Shown here piece after piece: positions 11,047 to 22,200 of a stretch of 64,000 bases of DNA. Positions within the stretch are counted from its first letter, which is position 1. Each line of letters begins with the position of its first letter. Origin of the DNA: Diphasiastrum complanatum (taxonomy: Eukaryota; Streptophyta; Lycopodiopsida; Lycopodiales; Lycopodiaceae); the NCBI GenBank assembly GCA_029204225.1, contig CM055100.1, positions 66,433,656 to 66,497,655 of the forward strand, read 5' to 3'. The translations under genes and the position numbers were made by a program. The notes beneath the pieces are model-generated. The model was not told where the DNA came from. It ran no database searches and was given only the letters and a program-made list of their open reading frames with translations.

Positions 11047-14000
11047 GCGATATGGCTCCTCCTCGCGCCCATCCAGCCCGCAGGATCCACCGCTCCCCTG
11101 CTGCCACATCACCCCCCCACCGCTGCCAACGATGCCCTAGCCCTGCTGCCAGCGCCTCAGCTGCCAACGCAGCCCTACCTGCCAGCGAACTACCTGCCAG
11201 CACAGCCCGACCCGCAGCCTTACCAGCAGCCAGCGCAGCCCTAAGCGCTGATTTGGCAGCGCTGTCTGCCACGCAGGCAGCACTGCCTGATGAGGTGGCA
11301 GTGCTGCCTGCTGACTTGGCACCCTCCCCTGCTGAAGTGGCGCCCTCCCTTGCCACGTCCCCTGCTGAGATGGCAGCTGATGCGGACCTTGCTGTGGCTG
11401 TTGCCTGTGTGGCAGCCATACCTACTGTACCGGATGTACCTGTACCGGATGTACCTGCAATTGTACCTGCGACTGAATCTGCGGCGGTAGTTCAATCTAC
11501 TCCTATGCTCCATGCCGGCTCTTTCTCTGAGCCCATCCTCCCCACACCGATCAGCGCTAACTCCTCACTCCTCAAGGCACCACTACCCACAGCAAACATC
11601 CCATATACGCCCTCTAAATCCACTAAACTTTTTTCCTCCTTTCCTCCTGGCAGATTGACCAAACCAAGGCAGATTTTCAGATTTTGTGGCAAGAAATCTC
11701 ACAACTGAAAGGAACGGTTGCCTCTCTGCTCAACGACAAGAATATGTTGCAGTCTAAAGTTGCATCACTCGAACAATCCATCGGAACCAAGCAAGCTGCA
11801 ATTTTGGAGTCCACCACCAATATGCTAAGGGAGCTAGAAACCAAGATTGAGAAACAGCAAGAAGAGGCCCTCTCTTGGGCATCCGTTTTGAAAAAGGGCA
11901 CCAAACCAAGCGCGCCTATCTCCTCGGTTATCTCAGCCACCATATCGAAAGAGAAATCTCGAGACCAAAAAGCCCACAACATTAGAGTTCGCGGGATTCC
12001 GGATACACTGGATGCCTTGGCTGAAGCCAAACGCTTTCTCGACACCACTCTCTGGCACAGGACAGATGGACTAGATACCGCATGGAGGACCACTCGAGAT
12101 GCAGCCACACTCATTATCCGTTTCACCTCTCTAGAGGGTCGTCGAGATGCTTTGCGATGCAGAGCTAAGTTACGTGGCACCACTATCTATATGGACGATG
12201 ACCTTACATATATCCAGGTGGAGGAGAGGCGTAAGGCCTTTCAGGTAGCCCGTGAGTCTGGCAGACGAGTCATTTACCGCGATGGATGAGTGCGCTTTCT
12301 TGATAGCGCTCCTAGCAGCTCCCAGTGCTAGGTATTTGGGTTCCTCGGGTTTGGGAGTGCCCCGGGGCCCCATCCACACCATCTCCGGATTGGAGTATGG
12401 AACTGCGATGGTATACACTCATCTTCCATAGCTGGCGATCTGATTGATTTCATCACTGGCAGAGATCTATTGTTTTTTACAGAGACTCACGAGAGTCAGA
12501 AGAGAGGATTACCTATTTTTCCAGGATACAGATGGGATTCCGTATTCAGACCTGAGACTAGATCAGCTAGTGGTCGGGGATCCAGAGGGGTTGCATGCCT
12601 ATACAGAGAGTCTCTTCATTCGAGCATCAAGTTCATCAGACATGACGAGCATGCACGCTATATCTGGATTCGTATTGTTGGACAGGACATTGGTTTGGAC
12701 AGGGACCTCTTTGTGGCGGCTTGTTACTTTCCTCCAGAGTCTTCATCCTTTGCAGAGGGCACAGATTCACCATACCTTGATTTGTCACCTGATATTATCA
12801 GATTTGCAGAGCGAGGGCATATTTTCCTCACTGGGGATTTTAATGCTCGAACCTCCTCACAACAGTCCGAGTTTTATGACATCACCGGCCAGCTCCGCAT
12901 TCATGCTCTTGACAGCGACGAGGTGGGAGTTACCAGGGTTTCAGAGGATAGCTTGGGACCTATTACCCCCTATGGTGAGCATTTGTTGAAGTTTGGAGAG
13001 GCACATGAGTTAGCCATTACAATGGCCTAACTTGCTGGCCAGATTCCGGCAGTTATACTTGTCATCCTCATAGTGGCGGAAATAGTGTTGTGGACTATCT
13101 CATGGGATCACCATCCTCATACCTCTCATATCTGATTTTCACATCTCCCCCACCACTCTCTCTGATCACTCCTTTCTCTCCTTCGCTGTCGGCCGCCTCC
13201 CACCCCCTCAGTTATCCTCACATCCCCTGCTTACCCGGGCACCCAGGTATACATTCAGCTCTTTATACGCACCAGTCTATCAGGAAATTCTTACCTCCCT
13301 ACTCCATTCGTTTCCGCACGATAGTACACTCGAGACTCAAGCAACTTTCCTTAGCACCTCTCTTCATGCTACTGCTTCTCTAGCTTTTCCATCTAAGGCC
13401 CATAAAGGCAAACACACACGTCCCTCGTCGCTACGCCCTCCACACCCTCCATGGTATGATATCGAGTGTCGCTCTCTTCATCATCTTGTCACCCATGCCC
13501 GCAGTCATGAACCTCACCTCCTTCGCTCTGCTCGACGTTCTTACCATCGCACACTCCGTCGGAAAAAGCGTGCTTATGATGACTCTGAAGGAAAACACCT
13601 CGTTGACCTTCTCTTCAGTTCTTCTTCAGGAGCCTTTTGGCGTGAGTTTATCCCTCATACTCCACCACCTCTCCTGGAAGACCTTCGCATATGGACCGAC
13701 TACGCTACCAGTCTATATACCATACCTACTGACGCACCTATCTCTATCTCCCCTCGTCCCTCTGAGTTCACCTTCTTCACCGCTGACATGGTACTTGCGG
13801 CCATCAAGAAAATGAAATCCCATAAAGCAAGAGACATTGAAGACCTTGAGTCTGAACTCCTAATCCATGCTACTGACCTCCTTGCTCCCACACTAGCCAA
13901 TCTCCTCAATTCCGCCGTTGTCTCTGGTTTCCCTTCATCTTGGTGCACCAACATCATCCATCCTATCCATAAAAATGGTGATCCCATGATTCCTGGTAGC

Positions 14001-16214
14001 TACCGCACTATCATGATTGGACATGTCCTCACTAAGCTTTATGGTACCATAGTCCAGTCTGCAGTAAGCTCAGAGGTGGAATCGAGGAGATTACATGCAT
14101 TGGGACAGGCAGGTTTACGGGCTCATTACTCTACCACTGACCATATTTGCACACTTAGAGCTTTGATTGAGGAAGCTAAGCACAGGAAAGAAAGGGTTTA
14201 CTGCTGTTTTGTGGACTTCAGGAAAGCCTTTGATTTTGTACCACGCTCCCTACTCATTCAGAGACTTCGGGATTTTGGTTTCTCCACGGATATTGTTCTG
14301 GCAGTGATGGCTCTTTATGAGAAGGTCTTGGGATGCTTCCGACATGGTAGTGGTATCTCTAATCACATTTGGAGCACCATTGGGGTGAAACAGGGATGCT
14401 CTCTTTCGCCGGTTCTTTTTGGATTGTACATTGATGAGTTAGAGCGAGCCATCTCACAGTGTGGAGGAGCTGGCTGTAGACTTGGCACCATCTTGATTGC
14501 TATTCTCTTGTATGCGGATGATGTGGTACTAGTATCCACGACCAGAGAGGGATTATAGAGGCAGCTAGATTGTTTATAGGATTTCTGTACCAGATGGGGA
14601 TTGGGGGTGAACACTGCGAAGACCAAGGTTATGGTCTTCAACACTTCTCGAGCCTTCATGCAGCGCCAGGAGCTCATGCTTGATGGACGGGCTTTAGAGG
14701 TAGTTTCCTCGTACACATATCTGGGGATACTCTTTTCTGGTCCTACTTTCAGCATGCGACACTTGACTTGGGAAGGGGCATTCCTCTCTTGTTCAGCTTG
14801 AGCGGTTCTGCTTCAGGAAGTCCATTAGAGATGCTCGCAGTAAGTGCAGACTTTTTGACACTATTGTCACTCCCATAGCCTTGCATGCAGCAGAGACATG
14901 GTGTACAGGTCTGCCATCATCACACTGGGCCAACATTTCACGATTACAAACTACCATGCTAGCTCGTATGATTCGAGCGAAGTCCTCGGTTCCGCACGAG
15001 ATTCTTCTTGCAGAGTTTGTCGTTCCACCCATTCAGATAGCTGCAGCTTTCTAGCTCATCGCATATATTCAGAGAGTTCAGGATCTACCAGATGCAGACA
15101 CGAGGTATACACGGGCCTCACTTGCCTCCTCACACTTCCTTCATGACCAGGGCTACCAACTGTCGTGGTTCTCACAGGCATCCCATTTCCTCCTTGATTC
15201 AATTGGCATATCCATCACAGAGCTACCCTCAGGCACCCACCAGTATATCAGGCGCTTCTTATATAGAGCATACCTCGACCGTACTTGGAGGCGACAGCTG
15301 GGGGTTAAACCCGCCTATTACTGGACTCACTTCATTGAGCTTGACATAGTAGGGTTCCCAGTTTTGCCACACTATTTGGACTCGGGATTGTCACACAGCC
15401 TCGGAAATTTACATTGGGACAGCTCTGTGTATCATCACATCAGTTGGCTATTGAGACTGGGAGATTCTAGGGTACCCCGAGAGAGGAGCGGATTTGTCAG
15501 TTTTGTTCCCTGAATGAGGTGGAGTCAGAGGAGCACTTTATCTTTAGATGCCCGGTGTATTACAAGATCAAAGGGAGATATCACTGTCTGTTTCGTGATT
15601 CGCCTGTCACCCTACGCTCCCTCCTAGCCTATGAGGACTCTCGATGCGCCGCACTCATGATACGAGAGATGTTTATTCTACAACAGGGCAAACCTGACAG
15701 ACAGCCCAGCGGAGTCATATTTCTCAGCCGCAGATCACTTCTTTCTTCTCCAGGAGAAGAGGACGAGACTTAGTATCTGATGAGGATGAGGATGATGATG
15801 GAGACTTACATGCCCACCGAGATCAGAGACAATGTTCCACTCATACTCATGTTGCTGCACGAGCTACCCGACTTATCATGAGGAGACCTCATCTTCCTAG
15901 ACGACGTCATCAACCACCAGCAGTCCTTCATGCTACATCCCGTATTACATCCTTTTATAGAATCAACGAGACAGGGTTGGATGATAGTGTCATACCGTAT
16001 TCATGACAGTTAGCAGTATATATGCTCCCACATGTTTCATATATCATCGCATCCTTTTCAGTTTCAGATCATAGCAGTGAGATTTGTATTTCTGTTATAG
16101 TCTTGGAGACGTTTCATACACTCCTACGGTTACCACATACTTGACATGTACATTTACTAGTCTTATATGCCTTTTGGCATGGAAAAGACATTAATAAAGC
16201 TTTCTTTCTTTCTT

Positions 16215-16283
<69 letters not shown>

Positions 16284-19200
16284 CACTTCATGAAGAACTT
16301 ATCAAATTCGGTCTTCAGAATAAGGATTTACAAAGCACTATCGACATGATGAAAACGAAAGGGATGCAGGATCTTCATTCGCAGCAAAAGGTGGAAAGTA
16401 AAATCTCATCGTTGTCAAAAGAAGTGGAAGAAACTCGTACACGGGCCTCGGTTCTTAAGCAAGATGGTAATTCCTCTAACCAAGTTCAGCCTTCGTTAAT
16501 GAATTCTTCCTTCGAGAATGTTTTTACAGAACACGAGCAAAGAGCCAAGAAGGCTCTCAATATACGAGTTAGGGGTATTCCTAATGGAAACAAGGCCCTT
16601 GATGAAGCGAAAGACCTTCTTGTATCTAAGCTTGCACATAGTATTGAAGGTATTGACACTGCTTGGAGGAGCAAATTTGACGATAAGGTCTTATTCTTAA
16701 AGTTTCGTTCCATTGAACAACGCAATGCTGCTTTACGCCTTCAAGCTAAGCTCGAAGGTACTTTTATTTTTAAGGATGAAGACTTAACACACACACAATG
16801 GCAAGCGAGGAAATTGGTCATTCATGAAACCAATGCTAGGAATCAAAGAGTGGTCTTTATTGAAGGCAAGCCTAAATTCTACGATAAAATTTCACAATAA
16901 GAAGTCGGGGATCCCGGGCACCTCAGCCCAAGATCCCCTCAGCCATTGCAAATTGGTTTTTGGAATTGTAACGGTGTGCTTTCATCTTCTTCAGCAGGAG
17001 ACTTTCACTCTTTTTTGCAGAAATGTGATATTTTGCTCTTAGCAAAGACTCATGAATCACTATATCGACCCCTTCCAGCCATTCAAGATTATTCATGGCA
17101 TTTAGCATACAGGCCTTTCTTGAGAGGAAAAACCACACGTGGCTCTGGTGGTATTGCATGTCTTACCAAGGAAGTTTATCGTACTCATTTTAAGCTGCTC
17201 AAAAGTGATCCATTTGCACGATTTATTTGGTTACAGTTTTTTGGTCACTACTTGGGGCTACCTCAAGATCTCTTTATAGAAGTTTGTTATTTTGCACCTC
17301 AGACATCAGCTTTTGCAGACTATGGCGGTGACCCCTTCCAGGCTCTCTCAGATGATATAGCCAGCTTTGCACAGCAGGGCCTGATTCTATTAGCAAGAGA
17401 TTTTAATGCTCGTACCAGCATCCAGCAGACAGAGTTTCATGCAGATAGTGATTTCCTACATATTCAGGTTCTGGATGTGGGTTTGGATAGGGCCTCTCAG
17501 GATGCAGATACCCTGGCTACACAGTTTGGAGAACAGTTGATTGGACTTGCAGAAGCTCACTTATTAGCCATTTTGAATGGCCTATCTCGATAGCCGTCAT
17601 CATCCATGTTTACCTGTCATCCGCACGGGGGTGGACACAGCGTTGTTGACTACTTCATTGGCTCACCAGCCTTGATTCCATTTCTTCATACTTTTCATAT
17701 TATGCACCCTACCATTTCTGATCACTCTCTATTGCTCATGTCTCTGGGCCATGCTACTCTTGGTACTGTTACGACACCTCATTCCGCACATCGCCATCGT
17801 CCTTCTTTCTCTCCACTTGGTCTTCCTACTTACACTTCCTCTCTGGCCACACTGCTCGACGATTTCCCCTTATCAACTTCAGTAGACCAACAAGCCGCCT
17901 TTTTATCTCAGTCGCTTCTTCACTCAGCCAATACTGCATATCCTCCAAAAACTTTCTCATCTCATAAACGCACTTACAATAGATGGTATGATGATGAATG
18001 CCTCTCTCTTCACAAGCAGGTTGTTCACGCTCAATACCATTCTCCCGACACCTTAGGATCTAGACAAAAAGAATACCATAGAATGACCTTGCGGAAAAAG
18101 ACTACGTACTTTCAGTCTCTGGCACCGAAACTCATCGATTCCTTGGACTCCTCTTCTTCTACCTTCTTTTGGCAGATGTTTTCTAAAAACTCATGTATGC
18201 CAGCTCCTATTGCCATTGAATCTTGGATTGACTATGCTGCAAAACTTTATACAGTTGACTCTCCTTCCATCTCTCTCTGACCACAACCTTCAGAATTCAC
18301 CCTTTTCACTCCATCCATGACTGAAAATGCCATAAAAAATGGTCAAAACCATAAAGCCATTGATGTTGACTCTCTAAGTATGGACTTTCTAAAACCTGTC
18401 GCCCATATTGTTGCTCCATACATCTCCTACGTTTTTAACCAATCTGTTATTTTTTGGCATTCCCACACGTTGGTGTACTAACTTGTTGCACCCTATACTT
18501 AAGGCTGGTGATCCTCTGAATGTAGACAACTATCGTACTATTATGATCCGTCACACTATGGCTAAGCTCTTTGGTTCGGTTATGCAGTCTATCATCAGCT
18601 CTCATGCGGAGACAGAGGAGTTATATGCTATGGGACAGGCAGGTTTTAGAGTAGGCTATTCAACAGCGGACCAGATATTCATACTGAGGTGTATTATTGA
18701 GGCGGCGAAGGTCAGGAAATAGAGAGTCTATTGCTGCTTTGTGGACTTCCGCAAAGCATTTAATTCGGTTCCGAGACACTTGCTGCTCCAGCGTTTGGCA
18801 TTCCTTGGTTTCTCACAGGAAGTCATTGCTGCTATCATCACATTATACGAGAGACTTTTGGCCCGATTCCGTGATGGAGATGGATGGTCTTCATATATTC
18901 ATAGTACGGTTCGGAGTAAAGCAGGGGCGCCCCTTATCACCCACCCTATTTGCTCTATACATTGACGACCTTGAGCGGATCATTCGGGAAGGTGGAGATA
19001 GCTGTCCTCTAGCAGATCTTATTATCACTATCCTTCTTTATGCAGATGATGTGGTTCTACTCTCTAGTTTATATGAGCAGCTGGCGTGCAATATTAGCCA
19101 GCATCGAACCTGTTGGCAGAAGAAAAAACATGGCACGTGTAAGTCCCCTCGAATTCACACACTAGCAATGAATACACTACTACAATAACACTGCTACCAA

Positions 19201-22200
19201 GCGCCTGGTCCGGTCCATATGCACTCCGTGTACTCCACCCATCCCCGGTGCAGCTCCGAATCGTCCCTCCCCCGGGCAGAGCACCACAAGGGGTGGAACA
19301 TGTGGGCTACAGTGTGGATGGGTCGGTGGAAGAAGTCCCATCTGGCCTCCCATATCTCCTTTGAACATGAGGAAGTCCAGCGTCAAGTGTCTAAATTGTT
19401 ACATCAAGGGCTTATTGTCCCTAGTCATAGTCCTTTTGGTGCTCTTGTTTTCCTTGCTGATAAGAAGGATGGTAGTAAGCATCAATGTATTGATTATCGT
19501 GCATTAGAAAAACTTAATATTCATAATCAGTACCCTATTCCCCACATGGATGACTTGTTTGACTAGTTAGGCCAAGCCAAGATCTTCTCTAAGCTCAACC
19601 TCCATTCCGGTTATCACCAGATTTGCATGCATCCTTTTGATGAGCATAAAACTGCCTTCCATACCCACTTTGGCTTGTATGAGTTTCGTTTCGAGTACTC
19701 CCCTTCAATGTTACCAACGGCTCGCCTACCTTTGAAAATGTCATGAACAACATTTTTCGACCTTTACTTGCAAAATGTGTTATAGTTTATTTTGATGATA
19801 TCGTTTTCTATAGCACTTCTCTTTCCCTTCATGTTACACATGTTCGTTCTGTTTTGGTTTTGTTGGTTACTCATCAGTTAAATGCCCAACGTTCTAAGTG
19901 CTCATTATTGTTTGTCACATTGAGTTTTTGGGCTTCTTTGTTTCTGATGGAACTGCTCGTCTAGACCCTCGAAAGGTCCATTTTATCCTTGCTTGGCATG
20001 TGCCCATCGATATTATTGATGTTTGTATGTTTGTTGGCCTTGCTATGCACCTTCGTCAGTCCGTTCCCCATGTTGCCAACATCGCTTCTCCACTTCGTGC
20101 CTTATTGAAGAAGGCCATTCCTTTTGTTTGGAGTCCTGCTGCATGTCAATTAGCCTTTGATACCTTGAAGACTAAACTTACCACTGCACCCAGCTTATGT
20201 CTTCCAGATTTTGACCAACGTTTTGCCATTGAGACTGATGCTAGTTCCACGAGGTTAGGTCCTTCATTACGTTTTAGTGGATGAATGCCCATAGTGACAA
20301 GATGCTAAGGACAGTGGTCAATTACCTAAAGTAGCAGCACGGATTTTAGTCAACTACTTGAAAGTGTCTAGACATTGAAACAATTGCATCTCTTTGCAAA
20401 TTCTTAAGGTATTCAATTGACACCATAAATAGAGCAGATGATGAATAGACTTTGGATTGGAACACATTAGTGTCCAATGAACTTCACAAGACACTAACAT
20501 CTAAGAGCCACCAAATAGTTGCGGGGCCTCTCCTCACACAGCTCACATACGAGGAGCTAAACCTAAGTGTCTTCAGGTAAGAGGACCTCACAAAAGAAGA
20601 AGATGCCACTAAAACTAGTATGCAAGAAAAGAGAAAGACGGCTAGCTAAATTATCCACAAGATCAATTGTAAAGAAGGCCAGAAGAGAAGAGCAAAGGAC
20701 AATCCAACAAGCCACCTTGTTGTCAATACAGGATCTAGCTCAAGGGGAGGTGCCTAGCCTCTAACAAACCTTGAGAAAACAAGAACGAGCCAAGCAGCCG
20801 ATCCATCCATGAGACTACTGGGATATTCTTTCTCAAGTCAAGCAAAGCTACTGCCATCCACATCAAAACAAGAAAAGAGAAGAAAAATTCATCTACTTAG
20901 AGATGCCTGGCATGACCCCTTAACACACCCCCTACTACTCTTCCTCTCATTCCAAAGACAACAATAAAAAGGAGGCCCAAATCATGGATAGTTATGAGAA
21001 TCTAATTCATAAGAAGTGGGCAGTAAGTGAGCATTTGTCACTTGACAACGTGAAATTACCTTTAAAATATCAGCTTATGTGTTTCCTTACCAAGGTTACA
21101 CCACGATTCGAACCGGCCAATTCTTTCCGGTTCGAAATGGCAAACCAGGTTCGAATCGGAAAACGGTTCGAACCGAAAAAAAAAAAAGATTCCAAAACGT
21201 TTTTTTTGACATGTTGGGGTTTTTTTTTTTTTTTTAAAATCCGGTCGGAACCAAAATCCGGTTTGAACCGTGGTTCGAGGTTCGAAATGCGGTTCGATGC
21301 AACATATCTTCTATTTCACATTTACTGATACTTGTGGGGTTTGTAATCTTTCCCACAATTAGATTTATTTGTCGAATCGATGAACTTCACAAGCAGACAT
21401 GTGTTCTCCAATAGTAGAAGGCAAGGGGAGGCATGCACTCATGACTAGGTTTTACTTCCTCTATTCAACTGGGTGTCAAGGGGTTTACATATGGAATTGT
21501 AAGCACATGCCTTCATGTCTCTAGCATCTCACAAACTAGCTTTCATAGACAATCTAGAGAGTGAGGATCATTACCATTGGTACTATCTCCTACTAGTACA
21601 TGTAGAGAAGACATTAGGAGGCTTTAGGGGGTTGGATTGCTATGGAGCACCTTCTACAAATGTAAGCAATGATATGTGCACCCTTAGTCTTTGTGTTGAT
21701 TGAATAAAGCCCATAGTCAAATATGTGATAGGCCGGTTTAAAACTTCCTCACACCAATTTGAAGTTAAGGAACTCGATTTCCAATCCATAGATCGTCAAA
21801 ATAGTTTGTGTATTCACTTTGTGCCAAGGTTGAGGAATACTACATCTTTCTTGGCCAATACAGAAAAGATTTCAGGGACATTATTCTTTCTTTTAGTGAC
21901 TTCTTCTCTCCAACAAATCATCAATTACCTAGACCAGACGTGTAGTCATAGCCTCTATCCTCACAGAAGCTTTACCCAAATTCAGGACTCATTCGAGTGC
22001 CTTCAAATTGGCCCACATGTTGACATAGATCACATCTACTTTTGTATTTCCCTGTGCACATGTTTCAAGATTGAATTCAAGATGGAAGGAGATAAGAGTG
22101 AAACGTGATTTTGCATCATCATGCATCACAACCATGCCACATAAGCTTGATTTTAATACAACAAAGAACAACCTTCTGAGAAGGCAAGGCCAACTTTACG

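Larger units (their letters stand above)
10925..16200 (+). mobile_element. L1-type LINE copy 1 (near full length, decayed)
   Basis: Order: CT-rich leader with (CT)n to about 11044, ORF1 (11052-12289, one frame change), endonuclease (12386 on), reverse transcriptase (13788-14801), cysteine-rich end (15484-15600), 3'UTR, then a cattaataaagc(tttc)n tail. Two-ORF layout with APE-type endonuclease and a CCHC-like end is that of L1-clade LINEs. At least three frameshifts and several stops make it immobile. The tail microsatellite runs straight into LINE copy 2 in the same orientation. It is inside the PSRP1 intron, antisense to that gene. Confidence 0.88.
16281..19178 (+). mobile_element. L1-type LINE copy 2 (5' truncated, head-to-tail with copy 1)
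   Basis: Begins inside ORF1 right after the CT tract and runs through ORF1, endonuclease and RT to about 19178, where it joins a gypsy fragment. ORF1, EN and RT are clearly of the same family as copy 1 ([47 protein letters not shown]) but well diverged, so these are two old, independent copies and not a recent duplication. The C-terminal zinc region and 3'UTR are missing. Confidence 0.85.

Noticed and set aside
11137-11513. Minus-strand frames (Arg/Gly- and Gln/Ala-rich) antisense to LINE ORF1
   Set aside because: Shadows of the GC-rich Ala/Pro codons on the other strand.
13456-13815. 119-codon plus-strand frame between LINE endonuclease and RT
   Set aside because: Partly the frameshifted linker of LINE ORF2, partly out-of-frame; no independent gene.
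21120-21170. GGTTCGAATC words that match a tRNA B box in the 21.1, 22.5 and 23.0 kb inserts
   Set aside because: The word is repeated many times in both orientations with no A box or acceptor stem at the right distance, so no tRNA gene or intact SINE is supported.
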